Shown: piece after piece, positions 1 through 12,786 of the stretch | How positions within the stretch are numbered: position 1 is the first letter of the stretch | How the letters are laid out: the number at the start of each line of letters is the position of its first letter | Assembly: GCA_964247055.1 (NCBI GenBank) | Contig: OZ176050.1 | Location: 9,300,001-9,364,000, forward strand | From: Paragordius varius | Taxonomy: Eukaryota > Nematomorpha | Direction of reading: 5' to 3' | DNA length: 64,000 nt | Translations under genes and position numbers: made by a program | The notes under the pieces: model-generated | What the model saw: only the letters and a program-made list of their open reading frames with translations | The model's database searches: none | Told to the model about the DNA's origin: nothing

Positions 1-1237
1 CTTAAAGTAATAAACAAACCACATTTAATAATAATCAAAACCTTTTCTTGTGAATTAGTTAAAAAAGTACAATTTTTATTTTTTATCATCTAGAAATTCA
101 GATAGCTTAACACAATTGTGATGAGCGCTTGATATTAAAATTTATAAACAAATATTTGCGGCTAAATTATAATTTAATGCTTTCCCGAGTTAATTATTTA
201 TATTATTCAAACAAGATATACAGTTGTGTGTTGTAATCACGGAGAAAAATTATATTTTTTTACATTTTTAATTTTTTAAATATTTTTTATGCATTATCAT
301 GCGCATAAAATGCAAGAGAAAACCAATTTTTAAGTTTGGCCCAATGTTAAAATTATTTTTTAAGATATTTAAATTTTAAATGACCCTGGGGTAAACTTGT
401 ACAAATGGTCAAGTTAAATGGTAACGGTATAAAACGTTATATTTTATCAATACTTACAATACAATTTATGATGTGAAATTTCTATTACCTCATGATTTCG
501 ATAGAAATATTTTGTGCTAAATATAAAGAAATATTAGATTTAAAAGCAAAGGAATCTTAAATCAAAATGATACTATAATATGTTCCACTTTAAAAAATTT
601 AATTGAAAAAGTTTTTATATAATATTTTAAGAGTTTTCAATTTCTAATTTATCAAAATTTTGCCATAATGCTCACAAGCAGATATATTAATCGTGCATTC
701 AACTTTTTAGCCTTTATTTTATACTTAGATCTAAATTGAGGCATCAAAACCACTTATTTTTGTTAATTTTTTAAAGTACTGAAAGAAACGTTTCCAATTT
801 GAAATTAGTTGTAAAATTTTTTTTTACTAAATTATTTTCCAGTTCTTATTATAATTGCTAACGCAACATGCAAATACATGCATAATGTGGATAGAAATGT
901 AAATAATATTTAAAAGCTCTTAGGTACATTTAACCAGCAAAAAATTGATTTTAATATCTGCTCTTTGTCTCGATCGTGTTTTGAAGCTGTTCCAATAAAT
1001 CCAGAAGTTATAAAACTTTTATAAAACAAAGTTTTTTTTAGTGAACAAGGACAATGTTTGATACAGATATTTTAAATAAATTAACTTTTAAAACATTTTC
1101 AAAATTGAGCTTTGGAAAATAAAATTACCCCAATATGTGAACTAAAACAAATAGGTGAAAAGATAATGAACTGTGAAGACACCATGGAAATGTCATGCGA
1201 AAAAAGAATGTATGAAACTACTTGACGCTATAATGTG
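1..1237. other. Intergenic, decayed MITE-like repeat upstream of EI24
   Basis: No gene is visible. Between about 340 and 1130 there are phrases shared with the TTAA-ended MITE family found elsewhere in the window: a 'CCCTGGGGTA'-type end near 385, and the internal 'TACTGAAAGAAACG' block near 778. There is also a 'CGTGTTTTGAAGCTGTTCC' block near 975 that matches the fold-back element at 42.5-43.5 kb. The copy is too decayed to give exact ends. Confidence 0.4.
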
Positions 1238-3589
1238 ATGAATTTTTTGAACACTTTTTACACTGGTTTATATGATTCATTTGTGTCCATTGCGCATATA
1301 AATAATTATTTTAATAATTCACGGTCACAAATTGAGTATAGTTTCTATATAAAATATAGAATATCCATATTTAAAAGAGTTATTCAATGTTGCATTTTAA
1401 ATGGTTTAATATTTTGGTTCAGTATACTTGGGTTTTATAACGTCTTTTTGGTTTATCTTGAATATATTTTATCATTTTTATCAGGTATAAAACATATAAA
1501 TTTTTAGGTTTTTCAATCATTCAAACTTATTGGAAGTTTTTATTTGTTATTTTATCATGGTTATTTAAATCCTTGTGGATTTTACCCATGTTTATAGTTA
1601 GTCGTTTAATCAATTGTTTATGGTTTCAGGTAGTATCTCAATCATTTTCATATATAAAATTATTTTTGATTTAGTTTTATTTAATATATTTTTAATTTTA
1701 AAAGGACATTGCCGACGAATCTTATAAACGGATATATGGAAAACCTGTTTTAAGCGGAAATATAAGTCGCTTGATAGCGGACATCTTTTTTAGTTTGACT
1801 CAACAATCAATATTTCTCATTCAAGTTTATTATCATTAATATAAAGTCTTACCTTTTTTCTTATCTACCTATACCGCTAATTCCCAAATTTATTGCTCTG
1901 ATGCATTTTTCATTACTGTATTCGATATATTCTTTTGAATATAAATGGTACAATTTCGGTAAGCCTTCAAAATAATCATTTTTATTATATCATGGGAATA
2001 TAAAATACTCAATAAATTTTATCAAAAAATTGCTCAGTCGTGTTATATTGCCAAAAAATAATAGTAATTTTTCTTAATGAGAGCTTTTCATAAATGATAA
2101 AAATATTCACGAAATAAAAAATATTACTCATGAACATTTTTTATTATAATTATTAATTGCTGGTTTAAATATACTTTTTTAAATTGGTTTCATTTGTACC
2201 CAACCGAAAACTGAAAATTTGCGATATAATGATTAAAAAATTGTATGCCATATTGTGCGACTTTTGGTTAGAAATAATTAAATATATACATTTTTAAAGG
2301 GGCTGAATAACTTTTTATCCTTGGCTTACCTGTTATTTAATTTGGCAGTTCCATTATTTTAATGTAAAAAATACTTCACTCTTATTTTTTTTAGAGACAG
2401 TTATTTTGAAATTGAAAATAGTAAATTTGGTTTAAATGTCATTTTATTAAATACTGAAAGGGTGGTTATCTTCAGCGGCATCAATTAAGTAAATATTCAA
2501 GTCTGTAATACGACGAGTTTTATGCAATATCCTAAATAACATATATAAAAATAACGAAAACTGAACACCATTTTTATTTGGAAACATATATAATATGTTT
2601 TCAAAAAATTAATTTTAATATATATTTTTTAAAAATGATAAAATGTTCGCGGATTCGACGATTTTAGCTAATTATGAAAATATAGCTATAACATTTTATG
2701 GGCTCGATCACTATTATATCCATAATTTTAAGCCCCAATTTTATTTAATAAAATACAAATTATTTGTAAATATAGGACCGAGGATCGGTTTTTTCTCGTA
2801 GTTAACAGTACCTTATAAATTTGCCTCTATTCAAATTTAAGCTGGTAACTTAAATGCTGAATTTTAAAAGGCCTGGAGAAAATATGAGTTATTTAATTTT
2901 ATAAATTATTTTATAAAAATACAGTTTTTAAATTGCTTTATTCATATTTGCTATAATTGAAAAGGTTTTGAAATTCATAAACGGCTTAAGCTCGTGGAAA
3001 AAAATTGGCCATATTTTTTGGGATTCGGATTGCCACTTGCTGTTGTTACCTATTTGCCACAGTCAAACGTTATTAGGTTGATAATAAAACGCTATAAATA
3101 TATTTTTTTATATAATTAACTAAATTCTTGTATTGATTTATTACTGTGCCAATTAATTATATTTATATATAGCGGTATAGTGTTTTCACTGTTGTTTCCA
3201 CTTTTTATTCTGAGTGCCACAGAAGCCAAACCAATCGCTCAAAATTTGTAATTATTTTTTTCCTATCTTAACAAGATTAAAATATTTTTTATATTTTCAG
3301 ATATAATTAAAAAATATTTATACAATAATGTTTTAGTGATGGACCAAATTTGCCCATTTTTTCACCATCAATCTATATTGCGAATCTCATAATACTCAAA
3401 ATTCTTCCACCAAATAATAAAAGACAAGAAAAATTCACAAAAAATGTCACTTCAAGTGCCACTGGTGATAAATTAAAAATTCCTGACTCCAACACCGACA
3501 ATAAAGAATTGAATGAACAAAAAAATATGAAGAAAAAATTTTCTATAAAAACTTTCATATCTTCGTCTAATAAAAATAGTATTAATTAA
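1238..3589 (+). CDS. EI24: EI24 (etoposide-induced 2.4 / PIG8) ER multipass membrane protein
   Basis: The coding exons are 1238-1484, 1508-1629, 1705-1824, 1847-1958, 2965-3076, 3173-3247 and 3337-3589, giving 346 residues against about 340 in human EI24. Recognisable blocks are IQCCILNGLIFWFSILGFY (residues 49-67), FEYKWYNFG before exon 5, WPYFLGFGLPLAVVTYLPQ, and SGIVFSLLFPLFILSATEAKP. The order matches the family throughout, and several hydrophobic stretches fit its multipass topology. EI24 proteins sit in the ER membrane and act in basal autophagy and stress-linked growth control (family knowledge). The start is the first ATG in frame after an upstream stop. The N-terminal basic region is shorter than in vertebrates, and the last about 60 residues are hydrophilic, Lys/Asn-rich and not recognisably conserved. 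Introns 1 and 3 are only 23 and 22 nt. The gene converges on BAP55. Confidence 0.95.
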
Positions 3590-3681
3590 ACAATTTTTAA
3601 ATGCAAATTTATAATTTTATGTAGGTAAAATATATACAATATTTATACAATTAACTTCTCAATATATATAAAATAAATGTA
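3590..3681. promoter_or_regulatory. Shared 3' gap of two convergent genes, AATAAA at 3672-3677
   Basis: Only 92 bp separate the EI24 and BAP55 stop codons. A plus-strand AATAAA lies just before the BAP55 stop, so the EI24 transcript probably ends within or across BAP55 coding sequence. The two 3' ends would then overlap antisense. This is inferred from sequence alone. Confidence 0.45.
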
Positions 3682-6600
3682 TCATAAACATTTTTTATCC
3701 ACTATATGTCTACCGCTTTCATCATATTCTTGGCGGGAGATCCAAAGTTGTTGAAATGTTCCCTAAAATAATAGTTTACAAATAAATATATATTTAAGTT
3801 AAAGTTTGATGCATATGGGGTAAAATTTGACAAAAAAATTATACCAATGAAGCCAGAATAGAACCACCAATCCATGATGAAAAGCGTCGTTCTGAGCTGT
3901 TGTTGGAATATATTAATTTGGAGCGTACATTCTATGATTATAAAAGATGTGTAACATATAATTTTGGTGAAAAACGAAATATATATATTTACCGAGGGCG
4001 TTTTACATGATAAATCGTGGTTCAGGCGTTCTACGAATCCCTTAATTAGAGTGTTTCCTCCCACAACAATAACATTGTTATAAAGTGCCTAAAATAAAAA
4101 GAGATAATTTTTAAAGCATTACAACAAGTAAACCATATAATGGCAATTCTTTTACAAATCAGACGTTTTTAATATAAATTAATCAAAATATTATATAATA
4201 TCAATAGCGGAAAATATTTCGCGCTTATAAAAATATTTATGAATAAATTTATATTTTTGTAAATTTTAAAATCTAGTACTTGGCGTAAGTCTATGTCACA
4301 TGTACCAACACTTGATGTAACTGCGTTAATTATACCGAGCATATTGTTTGAAGTTTGCTATTTTTTTGAAAAAAGTGTAAAAAGGGTCATTAATTATGGA
4401 AATATTGTCAACGTAAATGAATATTATTTTGTGCATAAATAATTTAAATTCTTCTAAAATTTATTTAAAACTAAACTAGATCCAGAATTGTTATCATGAG
4501 TTACATTAATTTTCCTTTTATTTACCATTTAAATAGAGACTATGATATATCGAAAATACATAGTTTAGCTTAAAATTATGATAATTATTATATAGTGAGT
4601 GTTTTAAAAGAAAACTTTGATAATTTGAGTTGGGTTAAACAGCGCTTCCGGAATTTTAAATCGTTCAATACCAAATTCCTTTATCATTCTATTGGGGAAT
4701 TCGTATTGAATGTTTGGAATAGCGTCCAAATCTCTATAATAATAATATAATGGCAAAAAAATGTGTTATCTAAAAACATACCTAGTTTCAAGTGGAGTTT
4801 CATTGACTTGTAATACCGAGGCTTGAAAATCTTGTAATATTTCCTAGAATTAATCATATGATAACAAAATATTATTAGCTATTTAATATATAAAATAATT
4901 ATAATCTATTTATTAAAGTTTACACATATACTGTTAAGAAGTAAAACAAATTATATCACCATATTTACAGCATCAAAACGCAGCAATAATTATTATAAAG
5001 TAAACCATTCAAAGAACTATATTTGTGTCGAAAAATCAAAATATATAAGAATTATCAAATTTAAAACGGTACAAAAATGCTAAAAATATTATTCGAAGCT
5101 TTTTCTACAAAGGGATGACCTGACAATAGTATAGTAATAACGCGTAAATTGGATATAAAAATAGGATACAATTTGCGGTAAAAAATTAATTTAAAGGGTT
5201 TCGTTTACAACTGAGGTTCAATTGATAAAGGCCTAGGTAGTAAAAATTTGTTTTTGTTATGTCATCGCTTCGAATTGAGATTCAAACATTTTATTAGTCT
5301 ATATTTAGGCCTAATAAATATTGCTAGGTTTCATACATTTTATTGATAAAACCATTGTAATAAACATTTTCCCTCCTGTAATCTATATATTTATAAAAAT
5401 GGAAAATGCTGGCTTTGTGATCTGTTTCCGGAAAACCGGTAGACCCATTCAAATCCAATTGTCGAAAAAAGAAAATCATTAATGCCCCGACAATAGCTTC
5501 GCCCTTTTATTAAATTGTGCCCCCAGTTCTGGCCCACCCAGTGTGGTTTTTTTTGAAAATATAAGTCCACAAAAATCGTGTCTTTGAGACAATTTTCCGG
5601 AAAACGTGTTGGACCATTCAATTTCCAATATGATTTTTGTTTACTTATTTTCGATTGCGCCGAACATAGTCGGCTCGCTTTTTTAACTTAGGCCCTCCTT
5701 TTACCCCCACCCCCTCCCGTAAAATGCCATTTTTTTCAAAAAATCCACAAAAATAATTTTTTAAATCTATTTTTCGCCCAATTATTTATATATTAAAAGC
5801 AATATTATATTAAAAATTAACATTAATTTCAAAATCACATAACTTAATCATTTTAATTTGATATTTAACCCTTAAGACTGCGTTTAATATCGTGGTGGGG
5901 GGTTTAAAAATAACTTGATGAAATATATATTCTGATAGGAAAATGTATCAGGATTATCATAGTGCGTTTGGTTTTGGTTACGAGCGATTTGACAAAGTTT
6001 TCATATTGGTGGTGAGTGCTCCACCTCAGAAAATAGCAAAATTTGCGCACATAATTTTTTTTGTGAAAGCTGGAGGCTTTTTCAAAAAATTATAAAACAT
6101 ATAAAAAGCAAAATAATATTTCCAAAAAATTAAATTTTAGGTGTATGCTCCGAAAATCAAAATGCTCTTCTAAGGAAAGGCTAGTAATCTTAAATAAACG
6201 GATAAAAATTTTAATATATGCTAAGTTTTTGTATCAACTAAAAATATTAAAAAACTAAATTTAATTTTTAACAAAATTGGTAAAGCTTTCATACTATTTT
6301 GAGTCATAGAAACGGTTTAAAAAGGCTTTTATTATAAAAACATTTTTTCTATATAATTCGAAGATGCTGTACAATTCTATTGCTTCAGAATTTTAATTTA
6401 GCTGTTAATTTTGAGGCAGTTATGTTTAAAAACACAATGTTTATTTAACAAAAATTTTAAGATGGACAAATATTTTACTCGATCTGTGGAAATAGAAATT
6501 TTAAGCAATATCAATTATAGAAAAATTGTTTTTATAATGTCGTAACGCATTATACCGTTTCTATCATACCTTAAAATAGATTGAAATACGCTTGAACAAA

Positions 6601-9001
6601 ATTTTTCTAAAAATCAAATTTTTGTAAAAAATATGCAGTTTTTAAAAATATCAATTAATATAAAAACTTATCCATATATTTAATTATGGAGCAATCCCAA
6701 CATTTTTGTGTTTATTTTAAAAGGACTATCCCATTTTAGAAGAGTAAAAAAATTTTAAACTCACATTTAAAAAATAATCTTTTTTGAAAATAATGTTTTG
6801 CTTTTTATATGTACCTTATAATATATATTAGTGAAATTTTTTGAGCCTCTTGCTGGACCAAAAAAATTTATAAAATATGTGAGCAAATTTTGCCATTTTC
6901 TGATATGGAGCAGTTACCACAAAAGTGTAAATAACTTTCTTATATCACTCGTAAGGGCCAAAATTAAAAGCATCATAATAATCCATATACATTTTCCTAT
7001 CAAAATATATATATATATATATATATATATTTTATAAGGTTATTTTTTAAAATCGCTATGTATAAAAAATGAATTTTTTTTGTCAATAAAATTAAAAGTC
7101 TAATTTTGTCCGGTTGTGACTTAAGATACAAATTTAAGGATATATTAAATAGAAAACTCAAATGGTTGAGACTTAAAGCGATAAATAATTTGTATGTTAA
7201 GAGGTAAAACAATATGCAAAAAGATTTGTAAATAATACATATATATAAGGTAAATTACTGATGTAAAAATCACATGTGGAAAATTATTATAATTATTATT
7301 TAACCCATTTATGGGTTTATTTTAACTTAATAAAATAAAAATTAACAATCGCAATTTTCAGTTTAATGTACATTAATAAATGCAATAAATTTATTATTCA
7401 AATAATTTTATAATTTTTTGTTGGTCATATCGTGCGCCTTTAGGGTCTACATTAATATATTACATATTTAAGCCTTCTTTTTACATAATAGGTGACCCCA
7501 TAAAGACCAAAAAAAAATTTGATTATCTTCATACTCGACTATCAAAAGTATTAAAGATTCATAATAATAGCGGCAATAACCTAAAGATATTTGTCTTTAT
7601 TTGCTAAAAATTTTGGTTAAAAAATCGATTTTTGCGTAGTAGAATGAAAAAAACGGCCTTTAAATTATTATTGAAACTGATCACGCAAATTACTTTCCTG
7701 CTGGTTAACAGTCACTACGACACAATTATTTTACTGGTTCCCATATCAATACATAATATTATATATATTCTAATATATATATATTACAATAAGGCTTATT
7801 GTTAATCTCTAATAAAATATTAAATTGAAATAAACTTAAATGAAAATTAACATAAATTATGAATTATATCGTTTTGAGCCCTTTTTAAAATAATCTTGGA
7901 TTTGTATTTGCAGTCGAATTCGGCGATATACATGTTAATAAAAAATTAAACTAAAAATAAACAGATTAGAATTCAAACCTTCATCATAAAAGTTTGATAT
8001 GATTTTGATAACTCGTCCAATTTTTTCTTATCGCTTATATGGTTCATGAAATGAGGCTGGATTTGAATTCCTTTGTCGGTCAGTAAATTTTTGCACTGTA
8101 AAGTCAGAAAATCGCCTGCTAATGGCGTCCTCATAATTGCTAAAAAATAATTTACATGATATAAAAGGTTAAACCATTTTCCTTTTTTATTTAAGGTTAA
8201 AAAATAAAATTGTAATAAGAACTCAAGAAGGCTTTAACACTCGCTTGCTCAGCGCTAACGATGAACGATTTATGCAATTTTCGATATCATATGACATTTT
8301 GCACAGTCTATTTAAGGCCTATAACTCTTCCACCACCTAAATATTTGACATAATATAATTAAATATTTCTTACAATTTAGCAAACAGTAACCATCGTAAA
8401 CGGGTGTAACTGTAGTATGAATAGCACCACTGTCTACAACAAGACAAGTTGATTTTCCATTTGCAAATCTAAATATAATAAAAAATTACCCCGATAGAAC
8501 GGCATTTTTGGCCAAATAAAAAGCTGGAATCTTATACTTTTCAAACATTATTTCTACCAATTTTTCTCTTTTTGACCGCGTATTCCACTAAGAGTTAAAA
8601 AAAATTATACAGGAGGCTCTGTCATTAAAAGTGGATGTAATTCTGGCTCTGTCTTCATTTGCTCCTTGTATATGTAATTTAACGTTTCTTCAAATATATC
8701 CCAATCCTCAACTTAAAATAAGTATAAAATATACTCATGCCATCTTTGACCAAAGAAAAGATTTCGTTGCCAGGAATAGGGACTTTGAGATTATTTGTTC
8801 CGTATGAAAAAGAGCGTTCAGTTTTATCATTTTCATCTTTTTTGGTATTAACACCCACTAAACTAGGTATTTCAAACTAAATAGACATTAAACTTATACT
8901 TTGGGGACATCTTCTCCAGCATACCCAGTTCTGGTAGAATATGATCCGATATCAAACACCAAAGCACCAACATCGTCGCCACCGTATACTCCGCCACTCA
9001 T
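3682..9001 (-). CDS. Bap55: BAP55 / ACTL6 (BAF53) actin-related chromatin-remodelling subunit
   Basis: Twelve coding exons, in transcript order: 9001-8900, 8876-8735, 8711-8611, 8587-8490, 8468-8374, 8139-7979, 4843-4782, 4733-4616, 4357-4280, 4088-3993, 3931-3845, 3762-3682. They give 406 residues against 429 in human ACTL6A. The N-terminus [20 protein letters not shown] is nearly identical to BAF53. Later anchors are [79 protein letters not shown] and the C-terminal QEYDE block. The family is an actin-fold subunit of SWI/SNF (BAF), INO80 and TIP60-type complexes in the nucleus. Residues about 35-60 (exon 2) are diverged and shorter than in vertebrates. Introns 1-4 are 23, 23, 23 and 21 nt, while intron 6 is about 3.1 kb and carries repeats. 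The start is fixed by the conserved N-terminus. Confidence 0.96.
5381..5780. repeat. 400-bp dispersed repeat, copy A (in BAP55 intron 6)
   Basis: The block from 'ATCTATATATTTATAAA' to 'TTTTCGCCCA' matches 35572-35967 along its whole length with scattered differences. Inside are two related halves, each with a TTTCCGGAAAAC core followed by a 'GACC/GGACCATTC' phrase, so the module looks like an internal duplication. It is open on the minus strand for 76 codons, but the frame does not hold in copy B, so I do not call it coding. I see no clear target duplication. Confidence 0.75.
7005..7030. repeat. (AT)n microsatellite in BAP55 intron 6
   Basis: An uninterrupted AT dinucleotide run of about 13 units. 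The rest of intron 6 (about 4844-7978) shows no gene apart from the dispersed repeat at 5381-5780. Confidence 0.9.
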
Positions 9002-9399
9002 TTTCAAATTTTGTATGAATGCGTAATATCGATAACTGTTTTTCAACTGTTAATTATTTTTAACATCGGGTTTGCGGAAATCGGGGGTTATAAAAAAATT
9101 CTGATAAATATAAATATATATATATTATATATATATATTATTCTGGATAGATTAATGTATCAGTGCCGTCTGGGCTCTACGAAAAATATAAGACAGTTAA
9201 TTGTCCCTTTGTTGCAATTGCTCGGTATCGTAAAATTAGCGCAAATTGTGTATCATAAAATTATTTTGATAAAAGCTAAATGCATTATTCTAAAATAAAT
9301 TTTAATATATGATATGCAATAAAATCTATATATGCTAAAATATAGCATCAAAAAATATTTTCAAAAAAATGCATACTTTTTTAAAAAATTTAATTTTTA

Positions 9400-9749
9400 G
9401 CAGAATTTTGTTGAAACGTACTTCATACCATTTTAAGACATGGTGAAAACGGATAAAAGGGCGTTAAACTATAAACAGCTCTATATAATTCGAGGATTCT
9501 AACATTTTCCCAAAAATCAAACGTACCATTAGATCGCGGAGTGTTTCCACGCATATCGCAAAATCTTAGAAAAAATGATAATTTTGAAAATATTAAGGAT
9601 CCATTTGACAAAAACTAGAAAAAAATTTCTAGTCTTATATTTGAAATTAAATAAATTATTTATGAATGCTCATATATACAATTTCGAATGCATCCCGTCG
9701 ATTTTTTGAGTCGAAAATGGGGCCCGCGAAGCCATGTTGTACACTCCTG
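9400..9749. mobile_element. Decayed hAT-type MITE, one end at 9749
   Basis: The right end 'GCGAAGCCATGTTGTACACTCCTG' region (9726-9749) and the sequence before it match the right half of the 249-bp hAT MITE at 38128-38376, including the 'ACTAGAAAAAA' and 'TTTATGAATGC' phrases. The left end is not recognisable, so the start is approximate. Confidence 0.5.
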
Positions 9750-9914
9750 CTGTATATTTTAATTCTTAAGTGATAGAAATATTCGGCCTAAATATATGTG
9801 ACCAGAACTCTAACGCAATACAAAATTAAAACATACTTTGCCTATTTTTTGCACAAAAATTCGGTGTCTTTGGAAAAAATTGTTAAAAATGATACGAAAA
9901 AAATGCGTTCGGTT

Positions 9915-10491
9915 TTAACACTTCGATTCAAATTGGGGTATCTAAATACCTAAGACTAATTTTAAATTAATATTTTTAAAAAAACTACTGAAGGAAACGG
10001 TCCCAATTCAAATTAATGCTTCTATCCTGATAAAAAATATATAAATATACCAAAATATCTTGATAAAATTTTGTTTAGAAAAAAAAGTTTTAACTCAAAC
10101 TACTTCGACGCCATTTTTACTTTACAAAATTTTTGCAAAATATCGCCTTCATTTAATTTTAAGGGTAAAACTAAAGTTAATTTTTAATATAAATTACATC
10201 TAACATTGATGGAAATATAAAAAGCGGTTTTTTTGTATTATTTTTTAATATTACTCTTTGACACATGTCACTTTGACGAAATTTTTACCTTTTGGTTTTA
10301 GCTTAAAATAAGTAATATCAAGTATTTTTCAATAATTTTTTTTATATTTTGGTTTATTAATGTTTAAGTGCAAAATTTTGCCATGGTTTCGATTCCTTCC
10401 ATACATAAAGTATTTGAATTAAAACAGGCCTGGGGTATATATCCCAATTTGAATCGAAGGACTAAAATGAGTTGTTGTATCCAAGTGTTAA
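9915..10491. mobile_element. TTAA-ended hairpin MITE, copy 1 (577 bp)
   Basis: The element begins TTAACACTTCGATTCAAATT and ends with the inverted counterpart CCAATTTGAATCGAAG...AAGTGTTAA. Just inside each end lies a short palindrome of the GGGGTA...TACCCC type. It shares its body with the copies at 31341-31913, 32261-32807 and 33769-34337. It encodes no protein. TTAA at both outer ends suggests mobilisation by a TTAA-targeting (piggyBac-like) transposase, which is an inference. Confidence 0.85.
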
Positions 10492-12786
10492 TCCCTGATT
10501 TTTATATTTTAATTAAATAAAGTTACTTTTTTGTAGCTGGTTTTTTATTTATAAATTTAAAATAATCGAATTAAGTTTTATTATAAATGTTTTTATTTAA
10601 AAATAGCACACCTCCCAAAAAACAAAAACGCCCCCTAAATTTAAAAAAAGGTAAGAAATTACGTTTAGTCTGAAATGGCCTAGCCTTATATGAATTATGA
10701 ACGTATAAATATAATGTTACCTGTGTTTTAGATTTGTTGAGTATAGTGATTTGTATAGTCTTTGATGAGAAGAAATAATTTTTGTAAACTTTTCATAGTA
10801 TGTTATTTTTTAATATACAAAGATGCGGATAAAATATTAAAATGAGGAACCAAAATTAACACTTAATGATCTTTTACCTTTTTCGGCGATGATATAATGC
10901 GGTAGTTTTATATGACAAGCTCAATCTTGTAAATTATCTTATTTTAATTAAAATTTAATTATCAAACTTTTTTCTTATGTATTAGTTAACATAAATTATA
11001 TTTTTAATGTTCTGTGGCTTCTAGATTCATTTTAGACAGCATCGATTGCGAGCAACTAATATTAGGATGATTATATTACAACATTTTGCTAATAAAATGT
11101 AGCCTGAAAGCTTTTTAAAGTTAATTTATATTTTCTAACCATATTATATATTTTTGCCTGTTGCATTAGCGGTTTAAATAAATTATTTTTGAGATAATTT
11201 TATATGACATTGATTTCAATATAACCTTTTTCTCGTATTACCACTCCATTACCTTTTGGGATAGTTTTATATCTTGCGAGTTATTTATATCACATAAAGT
11301 ATTTTAGGTATTAGGCTATGTTAAAAATATGCTTTTTTTCATTATACAAAATCTTTTATTGAAAAATATAAAATTGTTAAAAATCATTTCAAGCTTTTTC
11401 GCCGCCATTTTTTTAATATTACAAAAATAAACATTTTGTATATAAATCTTCAGTTTGATAATTATAATTAAAGCAAAGATAAAATAACTGAAACTCAAAT
11501 GAAACAAAAATTGAACTTTCAAAACTTGATCATATTTTACTAAATTAATTTTGTGTTAATTTTAAATTTTCAGCCTTTTGGGAATAGCCCTGAGTGAGAA
11601 GGCTATTAGCCTAAATCTTACGGTGGTGTCTGATAACGTTTCGCCACTGCTCGAAGGCCTGCATTCATGAGCGGTTTGACCGGTCCAAAAGCATGTATAA
11701 TTCGGAAAATAAATAATAACCAATTTAAAATACTCAAGTTTAGTTTTTTTACCGTAAAAGGAACTATACTTTTTTTTACATATTGGGGTTATTTTGACAG
11801 AGACTACTCTATCAAATCCTACAATATTTTATTTCGTATATATAAAAGGTAATTAATATATATAGTAAAATTATAAATTTTTATAAAAAGCAGTGCGAAG
11901 CCCGCAGTTTTTTACGAAAACCCAGTATTGTACCGTACTGTCAAATACAGCCTATCTAGTCACATTAGCCTATAGAAAAGGGTTTTTACAACGTTTCCAC
12001 GATGTTTCAAAATACAATTAAACTCGCTTAAAAATTTTGCTATAAATAAAATTTTTAAGCAAAATATCCATTTTTTGGATTTTTTGATGTCAAAATTTAG
12101 GGCCTAATTACAATTTTTATCGCGCAATCTCGGCCATTTCGTTTTAATTTTAAGAGAAATCGCCCATTTTTGACGGGTCCAAAATTAAGACTTTCGAAGC
12201 CTACATCTAAAATTTAATTTTATAATAATTTTGTTTCACCTATCACTTTATAATGTATTTAAGTCATATTATGGTTTATATGATTTTTTTCGTTTTGCTT
12301 CAATCCAACTGTAATTTATAGATATGGGCTCTAAAAGTTTGAAAATTCTATACTTAAAATGCGATATTTTTTAAAAATAAAGGTGAAAATGACGATTGCG
12401 CAATTAGAATTTAAAATGTATGACATCACAACAGTAATTCCTAAATGGATATTTTGCAAAAAATAATTTAAAGCAAATTCTGGCTATAGATTATAAATGT
12501 ATAAAAAATCCATAAACTTCGGAGTTAATTGTGAAAAGGGGTCTGTTACTTGTCTATTTATAAACGAATACTTGGCATTTTCTAAATTTAATAGAGGGGA
12601 AAGCGCTTACCACAAAGTCAAAGAATTTCATTTTATCAATATATAGATGACAAATTTTATCACGACATTTGTTAAATTCAAAGTAAGGCATGAAAGTAGT
12701 TGTTACAATGAAGTCAATGAATTATATAATTATTGTTAAACAATACCAGTTTTTAACAATCAAATAATATATATTTAGCCTCCTCA
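10492..12786. other. Intergenic, partial fold-back-family sequence, no gene seen
   Basis: At 10855 there is TTAACACTTAATGA, and 11308-11440 resembles 42590-42720 (shared 'AAAATATGCTTT' and 'TTTTTCGCCGCCATTTTT' phrases). A partial copy of the 1-kb fold-back family is therefore likely here. From about 11570 to 12780 I see only A+T-rich sequence with weak local inverted repeats and no supported exon. Confidence 0.4.

Noticed and set aside
5391-5621. 76-codon minus-strand frame
   Set aside because: It lies in the dispersed repeat. The second copy at 35.6-36.0 kb does not keep the frame.
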